Shown: piece after piece, positions 26,424-35,317 of the stretch
How the letters are laid out: each line of letters opens with the position of its first letter
How positions within the stretch are numbered: position 1 is the stretch's first letter
Source: Streptomyces olivoverticillatus
GTDB taxonomy: Bacteria > Actinomycetota > Actinomycetes > Streptomycetales > Streptomycetaceae
Reading direction: 5' to 3'
Length of the DNA stretch: 64,000 nt
Assembly: GCF_014203555.1 (NCBI RefSeq)
Contig: NZ_JACHJH010000003.1
Span: 694,687 to 758,686 of the forward strand
Translations under genes and position numbers: made by a program
Notes under the pieces: generated by a model
Database searches by the model: none
What the model was told of the DNA's origin: nothing
The model's input: the letters and a program-made list of their open reading frames with translations, nothing else

Positions 26424-26926
26424 GATTCCCCCAGGCGGCTCCCGCCGAGTTCCACCTCGAACGGCTCGGAGCAGTGCGGGCACTCCACCGCGGCGCGGGT
26501 GTGGCCCTCGGCGTTGATCTGACGGTAGAAGTCCTGGAGGAACGCGAGATCGGAGGCGAACATGCTCTCCACGATCCCGTCGTGCACCATCGGCAGCGTG
26601 CCCAGGCGCGTGATGACCCGGCCGAGCAGCACCACCGACAGGTACGCCGGATTCTCCTGGACACGGACGTCGCGCAGCGGCACCAGCTCGTCCCGTGCCG
26701 TCGACAGGCGCATCACGCCGTCCCGGTGCACGGTGCCCGACTCGTCGACGTATCCGCGCGGCAGTTGGAAAGGGAACTCGGTGCGCAGGTCGCGGGGTGC
26801 CGCGTCGGCCGGCGCGGCGGGGGACGCGGGAGCGGGGAGCCCCGCGCCTGCCGCCGCAGCCGGGGAAGCCGGTGGCGCCGCGAGGGCGGTGCCCGCGCCA
26901 GGCGCACCGGCAGCCGTGCGCCGCAT
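26420..26926 (-). CDS. eCIS tail-assembly-like protein with C-terminal CxxC
   Basis: This is a 168-residue protein. An Ala/Pro-rich leader (about 1-45) is followed by a conserved domain starting EFPFQLPRGYVDESG, with MRLSTARDELVPL and LLGRVITRLG. It ends with a single CPHC motif (ECPHCSEPFEVELGG). It is conserved next to the tube gene in Streptomyces eCIS loci and could act in tube or tape-measure assembly. ATG 26926 is coupled to the tube gene by TGATG; the longer frame to 27181 runs over the tube gene and is discarded. Confidence 0.75.
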   Translation of the reverse strand: MRRTAAGAPGAGTALAAPPASPAAAAGAGLPAPASPAAPADAAPRDLRTEFPFQLPRGYVDESGTVHRDGVMRLSTARDELVPLRDVRVQENPAYLSVVLLGRVITRLGTLPMVHDGIVESMFASDLAFLQDFYRQINAEGHTRAAVECPHCSEPFEVELGGSRLGES

Positions 26927-27369
26927 CACTCGATGACCAGTTCTTCGAAGACGATGGTCACGGTCTCGGTGAGCGCGGACGCCTCGCCGGCCTTCAGGGT
27001 GCTGGCGTCGATCTTGCTGCACCAGGCGTTGCGCAGGTTGTACCGCTTCACCGGATTGTCCTCGTAATCCATCATGATGATCGAGGCGTTCTTGCGGGCC
27101 GTGCTCATCTGGCCGTGGATCGACTCGTTGATCCACGTCGTGAACGAGGGCGACTGGGTCATGCCGCGCACCACGGTGCACTGGCCGTTCTTCTGCACGC
27201 CGGGCAGCAGTTTGACCTCGACATGGCCCTGCGCCGAGTTCTGCTGATAGACGATGACGTCCTGTTCGATGCTGAGGCCGCTGACCTCCGCGAGGTACTC
27301 GACCATCACGCCGTCGATCTGAAGTCCGAAATTGTGTGAGGTGAGGGAGTCACCCTGCATGAGACTCAT
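26926..27369 (-). CDS. Inner tube protein (gp19/Afp1 family)
   Basis: This is a 147-residue tube protein. Family segments are SHNFGLQIDGVMVEYLAEVSGL, then GVQKNGQCTVVRGMTQSPSFTTW and VKRYNLRNAWCSKID. It polymerises into the rigid inner tube that carries cargo. It follows the sheath gene by 66 bases and starts a chain of coupled genes running towards the baseplate. Confidence 0.93.
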   Translation of the reverse strand: MSLMQGDSLTSHNFGLQIDGVMVEYLAEVSGLSIEQDVIVYQQNSAQGHVEVKLLPGVQKNGQCTVVRGMTQSPSFTTWINESIHGQMSTARKNASIIMMDYEDNPVKRYNLRNAWCSKIDASTLKAGEASALTETVTIVFEELVIE

Positions 27370-27435
27370 GGGTTCGCTGTCCTTCCGAGGCTTCTGGACG
27401 GTGGTGTGCGGGTGCTGGAGGCGCCGGCGGGTGGC

Positions 27436-29037
27436 CTACTCCTCCAACTCCCCGCTGCCGCTGGAGAACTGGGACAACCGGAAGATCACGAACTCCGCCG
27501 GCTTGACCGGCGCGATGCCGATCTCGCACACGACCCGGCCGAGGTCGACCGACTCCCGCGGGTTGGTCTCCTCGTCGCACTTGACGTAGTACGCCTCCTC
27601 GGGCCGCTGCCCGAACAGCGCGCCGCTGCGCCACTCGTTGACCAGGAACGCCGAGACATTGCGCCGGATGCGGGCCCACAGGGCGTGGTCGTTCGGCTCG
27701 AACACCACCCACTGGGTGCCGATCAGGATCGACTCCTCCAGGTAGTTGAAGTACCGGCGGATGTTCAGGTATCGCCACTCGGGGTCGGACGAAAGGGTGC
27801 GGGCTCCCCAGACCCGTACGCCCCGGCCGGGGAAGGCACGGATGCAGTTGACGCCGATGGGGTTGAGCAGGTCCTGCTCACCTCGGGTGATCTGGAGCTC
27901 CAGGTCGACCGCGCCGCGTACGACCTCGTTGGCGGGTGCCTTGTGCACGCCGCGCTCGGAGTCGTTGCGGGCCCAGATGCCGGCGACGTGGCCGCTGGGC
28001 GGGACCATGCGGGCCTGGCCCGTCGCCGGGTCGAAGGACTTCAGCCAGGGGTAGTACAGGGCCGCGTACTTGGAGTCGAAGCCCGCCGTCTCCTGGCGCC
28101 ACACCTGTACCTGACGGACATTCAGCCCCGGCGGCGGGTCGATGATTGCGACCCGGTCGCCCATCAGCTCGCAGTGGGCGATGAGTCCGAGCTGCACGGC
28201 CTTGACGGCCTCCAGATCGATCGTCCCCCGCTGGTAGGCGGCCATGAGGTCGGGCACGGCCACCATGGACACCTCGTCGACGGCCTCCAGGCCGCCGAAG
28301 CCGGTGCGGTCCGCGGAATCGCCGAGGTACTGGGCCGGGCCGGGGTGCGCGGTCGTGTCCCGCTTCGCCGGTGCGGGTACGGGGGCCGGGGCCGGGGCAG
28401 GCGGCGCGGCGAGGGTGACGGTCTGGTTCTCCGGCCGGGTGAGCTGTGCCGCCGGCGCGGTCTCCGTCACGGTGATGAGCTTGGACCGCTCCTTGACCTG
28501 GGTGACGACGTAGGACCGGTTGGCCCGCTTGGCAGTGACGTCGAACGTCTCGACCGGCCTGTCACCGTCCTTGACGATCAGCCTGAAACGCTCTGCGGGC
28601 CCCTCGCCCTCGGGGTCGGCGACCTCCACGGTCAGCGGGCCTGTCGCACCCGGTGCCGTGGCCGCCACGGAGAAAGCGCCCAGCTGCGTCGGTTCGCCGG
28701 CGGGCAGGGCCGCCGGAGGGGCCGAGGCGGTCACCTCGGCGCGGGCCTCGCCCTCACCGGCGGCGCCCTCGGCGGAACCGCCGACCCGCACCACGTACGC
28801 GGCGGAACCGCCGTTGTTGAAGAAGCCGTAGACGGAGTGGGCGAGGTAGTACCCGTCGGTGAAGTCGCCGAACGAGGTGACGTACTGGGTCCAGTTCGTC
28901 ACCAGCGTGGGCTCGTTCAGCGGTCCGGTCGGTGCGAGGCCGGCGAAGGCCGCCACGGAGGTGCCCACCCCCTCGATCGGGCGCGAACCACTGGCCACCT
29001 CCTCGACGTAGACGCCGGGCGACAGGTAGGACGGCAT
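27436..29037 (-). CDS. Contractile tail sheath protein
   Basis: This is a 533-residue sheath protein. It begins PSYLSPGVYVEEVASGSRPIEGVGTS, the standard sheath N-terminus. The C-terminal domain with RVWGARTLSSDPEWRYLNIRR and ESILIGTQWVVFEPND is the conserved handshake region. An insertion domain of about 200 residues (rich in Ala/Pro/Thr, about 120-320) lies between. ATG 29037 has GAGGAGA upstream; the frame continues to 29094 without homology. It is the first gene of the minus-strand particle operon. Confidence 0.95.
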   Translation of the reverse strand: MPSYLSPGVYVEEVASGSRPIEGVGTSVAAFAGLAPTGPLNEPTLVTNWTQYVTSFGDFTDGYYLAHSVYGFFNNGGSAAYVVRVGGSAEGAAGEGEARAEVTASAPPAALPAGEPTQLGAFSVAATAPGATGPLTVEVADPEGEGPAERFRLIVKDGDRPVETFDVTAKRANRSYVVTQVKERSKLITVTETAPAAQLTRPENQTVTLAAPPAPAPAPVPAPAKRDTTAHPGPAQYLGDSADRTGFGGLEAVDEVSMVAVPDLMAAYQRGTIDLEAVKAVQLGLIAHCELMGDRVAIIDPPPGLNVRQVQVWRQETAGFDSKYAALYYPWLKSFDPATGQARMVPPSGHVAGIWARNDSERGVHKAPANEVVRGAVDLELQITRGEQDLLNPIGVNCIRAFPGRGVRVWGARTLSSDPEWRYLNIRRYFNYLEESILIGTQWVVFEPNDHALWARIRRNVSAFLVNEWRSGALFGQRPEEAYYVKCDEETNPRESVDLGRVVCEIGIAPVKPAEFVIFRLSQFSSGSGELEE

Positions 29038-29264
29038 GCTGTGCTCTCCTCGGGATACGAGACGGGACGTTTCCCACCCTGGCTGGTGCGTCACGCCGCT
29101 GAAACGGTCCCGGGTGCCGGTTGCCGGGCAACGTCGCTGCCCTCAAGGGCACGGCCGTGCGCCTCCCGTCGTTGCCCTCTTCGCTGCCCCAGCGGCCCTG
29201 TTCGAGCCGGAGCCGGCTGGTCAAGGATGGTGGGTCAGCTCTGTCCCGTGCCGAAGGGAGCATC

Positions 29265-30965
29265 GTGCACGCACACGGAACACAGGCCCGGCAGGCCGGT
29301 GACCAGGACACACCCCGCCCGGTGAAGAGGCCGGGCACTCCGGCCGACCGGATTCTGTCCCTCCAGCGCCTGGCGGGGAACGCGGCCGTGTCGCGCGCCC
29401 TTGAGGAGGAGGAACACGCGCACGGGCCCGGTTGCGGCCATGCGGAAACGTCCCCCGGAGGGCCGGCCGTCCAGCGTCGGATGTCCCTGGACGCGGCGCT
29501 CGCGTCCCCCGGGCGCCCGCTGGAGCCACGTATCCGCGAGAAGGCGGAGCGCGTGTACCCCATGAACTTCGGCCATGTGCGAATGCACGACGGTCCGGTG
29601 GCGCAGCAGGCGGCGCGAGAGTTCGAGGCCGAGGCGTTCACCGTCGGGCCGCACATCGTCGCCGGGCAGCGGAACCTCCCCGACGAGACGGTTCTCCACG
29701 AAATCGACCACGCCTTCTGGAACACCATGGGGCATCCGCCGGCCATGGATACGGCGGGGACCGTCGACAGCGCCGGTGTCAGGGTCTCCAGCCCCAGGGA
29801 CGCGCAAGAGGTGATGGCCGCCGCGAACGGCAAGAAGGTGGCCCAAGGGGGAACGCCCGACCTGTCGTTGCCCGGCCGGCCGGCACCCGTCGGCGATGCC
29901 GGGCCCGGCGGCCCGAGTGTCCAGCGCTCACCCAGGAGCTGGGCCGGCAGCGAGGAGATCCGGAAGGCACAGGGACTGAGGAAGGGCCTCCTCCCCGGCT
30001 CGCGGTGGCCCGATGTGGTGGCCGCGCTGAAGCGGTACGGCGAGGTGGGGGAGGACGACCTGGCCGCTCGGCGCAGCGCCTTGGAGGAGGTCGAGGCCCG
30101 CATCGGCGTGTGGGAGGGGAGCCAAGGTCGTGGAAATCGTGGAAGGGCGACGGACAACACCCGGGACAAGCAGCGCGCCGTCGCCGAGGTCCGGCATCTC
30201 ATCACGGCCGAGCGGCGGGAGATCCACGACCTGGAAGCGGCCCGGCAGCCGAGGAGGGCGCAGCCCGCGGCGCCGATGAGCATCGCCGGACGCGGGGGCA
30301 GTCGGACGAGCGGCCCCTCGGGCGGACACAGCGACGGATCCTCATCCGGCCCCTCCTACGGAGACTCCGCCTCAACGCTCCGCAGTCCCGATATGAACGC
30401 CTCCGAGCGGGCTGCGGCACGGTACGTCAATGCCCCGCGGCTCCCTGCTGGCGTGAGCTGCGCCATTCAGCACACCGCCCACGCCGCCAGCATCAACCGG
30501 GTAGGCATCCGGCCCGCCATGGGCAGAGGCGGCATCGGCCTGCCCGACACCCAGCAGCAGCCGGACCGCCAGGCGTTCTATGTGGACAGCGGATCCGAAC
30601 GGGGCCAGGGCGTAAGCAACATGATCGCGATGGACGCCGCCGCGGTCGGCGCCGACAGACTGATATGTGTGCTGGGCAAGAACGTTGCCTACAGTGAGGA
30701 CACCAACTACGGACCCGGCGGTCGAGGCGCCAAGTCCTACGTCGGCAACGCGCCTCCGATCAGGCACCGGGAGGAACAGCCCCGCGGCCCCCTGTCCTTC
30801 CCCCTGCCCCTGGGCAACGGAAGCACCTTGGACCGGGTGACCGAGTTCCTGAACTCCCATCTCCCCGACGACCGACAGCTGACACCGGACCAGGCGAAGG
30901 CGATGGTCTACGGCCACCTGGTACGGGTCATCGGAGCGTTGATCGTGGCCCCACATCTGGACTAG
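29265..30965 (+). CDS. eCIS-associated DUF4157 protein with HExxH, putative effector
   Basis: This is a 566-residue protein. The N-terminal signature LQRLAGNAAVSR is typical of eCIS DUF4157 proteins. The DUF4157 core has PMNFGHVRMHDGPVA and a zinc-protease-like HEIDH (His145, Glu146, His149). A Glu/Arg-rich helical linker and Ser/Gly spacer follow. An unassigned C-terminal domain (about 390-566) includes LPAGVSCAIQHTAHAASINR. VQR occurs at two domain borders (PAVQRRMSL, PSVQRSPRS). DUF4157 proteins are frequent cargo or loading factors of eCIS particles. I chose GTG 29265 (AAGGGAG upstream); the frame runs open to 29121. It is divergent from the sheath gene. Confidence 0.8.
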   Translation: MHAHGTQARQAGDQDTPRPVKRPGTPADRILSLQRLAGNAAVSRALEEEEHAHGPGCGHAETSPGGPAVQRRMSLDAALASPGRPLEPRIREKAERVYPMNFGHVRMHDGPVAQQAAREFEAEAFTVGPHIVAGQRNLPDETVLHEIDHAFWNTMGHPPAMDTAGTVDSAGVRVSSPRDAQEVMAAANGKKVAQGGTPDLSLPGRPAPVGDAGPGGPSVQRSPRSWAGSEEIRKAQGLRKGLLPGSRWPDVVAALKRYGEVGEDDLAARRSALEEVEARIGVWEGSQGRGNRGRATDNTRDKQRAVAEVRHLITAERREIHDLEAARQPRRAQPAAPMSIAGRGGSRTSGPSGGHSDGSSSGPSYGDSASTLRSPDMNASERAAARYVNAPRLPAGVSCAIQHTAHAASINRVGIRPAMGRGGIGLPDTQQQPDRQAFYVDSGSERGQGVSNMIAMDAAAVGADRLICVLGKNVAYSEDTNYGPGGRGAKSYVGNAPPIRHREEQPRGPLSFPLPLGNGSTLDRVTEFLNSHLPDDRQLTPDQAKAMVYGHLVRVIGALIVAPHLD

Positions 30966-31049
30966 CCGCACACATCACCGCCCATGAGGGCAACCAGCTC
31001 TGCCCGGCAGTCTCCTGACGGGACGCGCGGCCCCTCCTAGCGTCGTGGC

Positions 31050-32426
31050 GTGAGCCTTTGGACCTCTTTGGAACCTGCTTCTGCGACCGTCGACCCCGGC
31101 AGCAGCACCACGGTGCAGCTGCGCGTGCGCAACACCGGGGACATCGTCGACGAGTACCACTTCGCACCCGTCGGTGCTCTCGCCCCCTGGACCACGGTGG
31201 AGCCGCAAACGCTGCGGCTCTATCCGGGGACGACCGGCACGGTGGAGCTGACGTTCGCGCCGCCGCGTACGCCGGACGCGACCGCCGGCCCCAATCCGTA
31301 CGCGGTGCGGGTCACGCCCAAGGAACATCCGGACGCCGTCGCCGTCCCCGAGGGCAACCTGACCATCACCCCCTTCACCGAGGTACGCGCCGAGTTGGTG
31401 CCGCCGACCGTGAAGGGGCGGTTCCGGGGGCGCCCGCGACTGGCCGTGGACAACCTCGGCAACACCAAGGTCACCGCCTCGCTCAGCGGCGGCGACACCG
31501 GCGACCGGCTGTCGTACGACCTCCAGCCGAGCAACATCCAGATCGAGCCGGGCCGGGCCGCGTTCGTGAAGGCGACACTGCGGCCCCGGCAGATCACCTG
31601 GTTCGGCTCCAAGAAGGAGCAGCCGTACGCGCTGACCGTGCGCCGCGCCGGCACCGAGCCGATGGCGGTGGACGGAACCTATGTGCAGCGCGGGGTCCTG
31701 CCGGGCTGGCTGGCCACCGCCTTCGGCCTGCTTGTCGCGCTGACGATCACGTTCGTCACCATCTGGCTGACCTACCAGCCGCAGCTGCAGAGCGCGGCGC
31801 GGGAACAGCCCCAGGCGGCCGGCGACATCGCACCGCCCAGTCCGTCCGCACCGATCAGCAGCGCGCCCGCCGAACCCGACAAGAAGCAGGACGACCCACC
31901 CGGGCAGCCCGACGACTCGGGCAGCGGGGGGACGGCGGACCAGCCCACGGAGCCCGCGGAGCAGACCGCGGCCACCGCGGTGCGCAAGCTCGCCGCCCGC
32001 AGCCAGGGCCGCCACATCTGCTACCGCGCGTACCTCGCGGACGGCGGCTGGCAGGACCCGGTGTGCGACGGGGCCGAGGCCGGCACGGTGGGCAAGGGCA
32101 CGCCCGTCAAAGCGCTCAACATCGCGGTGTCCGGCACCCAGGGGGTCACCGGCGCCAGTGCCTATGTCGTCGAGGGCTGGCGGAAGGGCGACGAGTGGTC
32201 GTCGGCGGCGGACCAGGAGGACATGGTCATCGGCAGCACCAAGGAGGGGGACTCCCCCATGGAGGGATTCACCATCAAGGTCTTCGACGGCTCCGTATGC
32301 CAGTCCGCCTATATCAAGGAGAAGAACTGGCTGGGCCAGGTGTGCACCGACCCCGGCCAATGGAAGTACGGCGGAAGCCCGATGGAGCTGAAACTCCAGC
32401 TGGAAGCGGTCCGCTTCACCGTGTGA
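31050..32426 (+). CDS. eCIS-linked membrane protein with Ig-like N-terminus and hydrophobic-W C-terminus
   Basis: This is a 458-residue protein. Two beta-rich Ig/BACON-like domains (about 1-215; e.g. LEPASATVDPGSSTTVQLRVRN and TPKEHPDAVAVPEGNLTI) come first. One transmembrane helix (WLATAFGLLVALTITFVTIWL) and a Pro/Asp-rich linker follow. The C-terminal Chw-type repeats (ICYRAYLADGGWQDPVCDG and IKEKNWLGQVCTD) are the hydrophobic-W fold seen in surface proteins. It lies 84 bases after the DUF4157 gene, on the same strand. Orthologues carry the vague name hydrolytic protein; I see no catalytic motif. A role in docking the particle to membrane or wall is inferred. The GTG start has no clear ribosome site. 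Confidence 0.75.
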   Translation: MSLWTSLEPASATVDPGSSTTVQLRVRNTGDIVDEYHFAPVGALAPWTTVEPQTLRLYPGTTGTVELTFAPPRTPDATAGPNPYAVRVTPKEHPDAVAVPEGNLTITPFTEVRAELVPPTVKGRFRGRPRLAVDNLGNTKVTASLSGGDTGDRLSYDLQPSNIQIEPGRAAFVKATLRPRQITWFGSKKEQPYALTVRRAGTEPMAVDGTYVQRGVLPGWLATAFGLLVALTITFVTIWLTYQPQLQSAAREQPQAAGDIAPPSPSAPISSAPAEPDKKQDDPPGQPDDSGSGGTADQPTEPAEQTAATAVRKLAARSQGRHICYRAYLADGGWQDPVCDGAEAGTVGKGTPVKALNIAVSGTQGVTGASAYVVEGWRKGDEWSSAADQEDMVIGSTKEGDSPMEGFTIKVFDGSVCQSAYIKEKNWLGQVCTDPGQWKYGGSPMELKLQLEAVRFTV

Positions 32427-32448
32427 CCACGCCGCGGCGCCCTTCCTG

Positions 32449-34494
32449 TCACCAGCTCGTTTCGCCCGGGACGAGCCGGCCCGCCTTGCGGTACTCGCGG
32501 CGGGCGCCCTCCCACAGGTCGCTCGCCGCGACGTGCCGGTCCCGGCCGGCCGCGAGGTAGGCGGCGGTGACCACCGCACTGCGGATCGCACCGCCGGCCA
32601 GCTCGAAGTCCCGGGCGAGGGAGTCGACGTCGATGTCCTCGGCGCGGGGCACGTGCGACAGGCCGTGCTGCCACAGCGCCAGTCGCTGTCCGGCGTCCGG
32701 GAAGGGGAAGTCGACCACCAGGTCGAGACGGCGGGTGAACGCGTCGTCGATGTTGGCCCGCAGGTTGGTGGTCAGCAGGGCGATGCCGTCGAAGGACTCC
32801 AGGCGCTGCAGCAGGTAGGCGCTCTCCATGTTGGCGTAACGGTCATGGGAGTCCTTGACCTCCGAGCGCTTGCCGAAGACGGCGTCGGCCTCGTCGAAGA
32901 GGAGCACGGCGTCCGTGCGGTCGGCCTCCGTGAAGATCCGCTCCAGGTTCTTCTCGGTCTCGCCGACGTACTTGTCCACGACCGAGGACAGCTGGACCAC
33001 GTACAGGTCGACGCCCAGATCGGCGGCGATCACCTCCGCGGACAGCGTCTTTCCGGTGCCGGACTCCCCTGCGAACAGTCCGAGGACTCCGCGGCCGCGC
33101 CCGCCGCCCGCGCTGAGCCGCCAGTCGCCGAGGACCCGGTCGCGGTGGCGGGCGCGCAGGGCGAGTTCCCGCAGCTGCGCGAGGGGCCCGTCGGGCAGGA
33201 CCAGATCCTGCCAGTCCACCGCGGGCCGGATCCGGCGCGCATGCCGTTCGAGGCCCGAGGCCGACTGCTGTCGGGCGGCGAGCCGGACGTGGGCGGCGGT
33301 GAGCGGGGTTTTGTCGAAGGCGGCGAGCGCCGCGGCGGCCCGGGCGGCGCGCCCGATGCGCTCGCCGCCGAGGTGGTACGGAGCCACGGTGCCGGCCAGG
33401 TCGAAGCAGTCGGCGGCCGGCCCCAACGCGGTCCGCCAGGCGGCGGTGCCTCCTGCCGGCTGCCGGGGCGCCTGCAGCACCAGCGGGTCGTGCGCGGACC
33501 ACTGCGGATCGTACGGACGAGGGTCGGCCAGCAGCACGGTGACGTCCGCGGCGCCGGTCAACTCGCCCACCATGGGTCCCGGTTGGTCGGGCAGGCCGCA
33601 CACCACGACCGCCCGGCCGCTCAGGCGCGCCTCCCGCAGCAGCTCGGGGACGTGGTCCGGGGCGCCGTGGAAACGCAGCGCGTCGACGCCCGCCGTGTGC
33701 AGAGCGGACGCGAGGGTGGCCAGGGCGTCGCCCTCGCGGTGTTCCCGCAGGTAGGCGGTGAACGGTCCTTCGCCGAGCCGGGTGGCGAGCCGTTGGACGA
33801 ACGCCTCGTCGTGTGCGCCGGCGGGCAGCGCGTCCGGCATCGGATGCAGCCGGCCGAGGAGCACGGCATCCGGGGTGTCGTCGCCGAGCAAGTGGGCGGT
33901 GAGGCGGTCGGGCACGCACAACGAGCGGGTCAGGAGCGGGCGGTCGGCCTCCTCGACGGTCAGCAGGCCGAGGGCGCGCAGCGGCGCCGAGAGGTGGAAG
34001 CGGGCGCGGGCCTCCGGCAGGTGCGCGGGCACCCCGCACAGGTCGAGGGCGAGTTCCACGGTGGCGCGGCGGCGGCTCACGTCGTCGTTGAGGTAGCCGT
34101 AGAGCGGTTCGAAGGTGCGGTCGAGGTCGGGGGCGAGGGCGATGAGCAGCACGGCGGTGTCGAGCTCGGTCAGCCGTAGCCGGACGGCCACCTGGGCCAG
34201 CCGGTCGTCGGTGTCCTCCGGCCACCCCGTCGGCCCGGCCGGCCGTCCGGCCGCGTCCGGCACCGGGGCCGGCCGGGTGCGCAGCAGATGACGCACGGCT
34301 TCCTCGGACAAGTAGAGGCCGCGCAACGGGTCGTTCGCGGTGGGGTCGTCGGCGGAGCGGCGTTCGACCAGGGCGGTGACGGTCTGCCGCAGCCCGGCCA
34401 GCCGGTCGAGGAGGGAGCGGGTCGGGTCCGCGCCGCCGGGGCCCCGGGGCGGGGCGGCTGTGGGTGAAGTGTGCTCCAGGGACGAGGTGTTCAC
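32449..34494 (-). CDS. eCIS AAA+ ATPase (Afp15-like)
   Basis: This is a 681-residue ATPase. A winged-helix-like N-terminal region is followed by a degenerate AAA-like segment and a complete C-terminal AAA module. Walker A is GESGTGKT (about 475-482) and Walker B LLFDEADAVFG (about 530-540). The arginine-finger region is LRANIDDAFTRRLD. Afp15/Pvc15 ATPases help assembly or cargo handling in eCIS particles. The GTG start overlaps the DUF4255 gene by four bases. It converges on the Chw membrane protein with a 22-base gap. Confidence 0.92.
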   Translation of the reverse strand: MNTSSLEHTSPTAAPPRGPGGADPTRSLLDRLAGLRQTVTALVERRSADDPTANDPLRGLYLSEEAVRHLLRTRPAPVPDAAGRPAGPTGWPEDTDDRLAQVAVRLRLTELDTAVLLIALAPDLDRTFEPLYGYLNDDVSRRRATVELALDLCGVPAHLPEARARFHLSAPLRALGLLTVEEADRPLLTRSLCVPDRLTAHLLGDDTPDAVLLGRLHPMPDALPAGAHDEAFVQRLATRLGEGPFTAYLREHREGDALATLASALHTAGVDALRFHGAPDHVPELLREARLSGRAVVVCGLPDQPGPMVGELTGAADVTVLLADPRPYDPQWSAHDPLVLQAPRQPAGGTAAWRTALGPAADCFDLAGTVAPYHLGGERIGRAARAAAALAAFDKTPLTAAHVRLAARQQSASGLERHARRIRPAVDWQDLVLPDGPLAQLRELALRARHRDRVLGDWRLSAGGGRGRGVLGLFAGESGTGKTLSAEVIAADLGVDLYVVQLSSVVDKYVGETEKNLERIFTEADRTDAVLLFDEADAVFGKRSEVKDSHDRYANMESAYLLQRLESFDGIALLTTNLRANIDDAFTRRLDLVVDFPFPDAGQRLALWQHGLSHVPRAEDIDVDSLARDFELAGGAIRSAVVTAAYLAAGRDRHVAASDLWEGARREYRKAGRLVPGETSW

Positions 34495-35168
34495 GACTGC
34501 TCCGTGCGGCGGGCCGCCTTCTGCTGGTGCCCGGCGCGGGCCGCCGCCACCTGGTGGGGCCGGTGGGCGCGTTCCGCCGACCGGGGCGGGCCGCCGTCCA
34601 CACCGCGCACCCGGACCGCCGCGCCCTCCGTGACCGGGGGCCCCGCGTCGTACTCGGGATGCGCCGGGATCGGCACGGTCACCGAGACGTCCAGGGAGGG
34701 CTTGAGTTCGCCGCCCAGCGCGGACCAGATCTCGGCGAGGGAACGGGACTCCGCCCGGACGCTGCCCACCGTCACCGGCACCGACAGGCCGAGACGGCCC
34801 AGCGCGCCCGGAAGCTGCTGAGCGGCGAGCAGCTCATGGGGCAGCAGCGTCGCCAGCACCGCCGACAGCAGCCGGTGTTCGTCCCGCGGCGTCTTCGTCC
34901 AGGCCGTCACCAGGTAGGACAGCCGGAACCAGCGCGGAGGCCGGCGGCGGCGCACGACGATGTCGCGTTCATCGCGTACCGCCTCGCGGCCGCCCTGCCG
35001 CCGGGACGCGTCCTCCCGGATGTCGTACAGGTAGGCGTTGATCACCGGGGCGTTTCGCCGGGCCGCCCAGTCACGGGTGGGGACGTCGAAGGACACCTCG
35101 ATACCCGAGCCGGCCAGTGCCCCGCCGACGAGGATGTCTTTGAGGACCTCGTCCACCTCGTGAATCAC
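34491..35168 (-). CDS. DUF4255 tail-terminator protein (Afp16-like)
   Basis: This is a 225-residue protein. Family segments are IHEVDEVLKDILV and NAYLYDIREDASRR, with FRLSYLVTAWT and DEHRLLSAVLATLL. Afp16/Pvc16 caps the distal end of sheath and tube and fixes particle length. The C-terminal 30 residues are a basic Arg/Ala tail. It is translationally coupled (GTGA) to the AAA+ ATPase. Confidence 0.9.
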   Translation of the reverse strand: MIHEVDEVLKDILVGGALAGSGIEVSFDVPTRDWAARRNAPVINAYLYDIREDASRRQGGREAVRDERDIVVRRRRPPRWFRLSYLVTAWTKTPRDEHRLLSAVLATLLPHELLAAQQLPGALGRLGLSVPVTVGSVRAESRSLAEIWSALGGELKPSLDVSVTVPIPAHPEYDAGPPVTEGAAVRVRGVDGGPPRSAERAHRPHQVAAARAGHQQKAARRTEQS

Positions 35169-35317
35169 TCTCGCGCTCCCGCCTGCCGCCGCCCACCGAG
35201 GGCTGCTCTTCGCCTGTCATCGATCGTGCGCCCTGCGCCGTCCGGGGTGCACGCACGGCGGGGACGACGACGGGGCAGCGCTGCTGCCTCAAGGGCCCGC
35301 CCCCGCCGCCCGTCCGG

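Noticed and set aside
31677..31700. YVQRG in the Chw membrane protein as another shared VQR motif
   Set aside because: It lies at the end of an Ig-like domain right before the TM helix, a single occurrence in a folded context, so I do not count it with the recurrent motif.
15571..35168. Prophage
   Set aside because: Only tail-like genes are present; there is no terminase, portal, capsid, integrase or lysis gene. The AAA+ ATPase, DUF4255 and DUF4157 genes identify an eCIS instead.
15571..35168. Type VI secretion system
   Set aside because: The spike, sheath and tube resemble T6SS parts, but no TssJLM membrane complex, TssA or ClpV is encoded.
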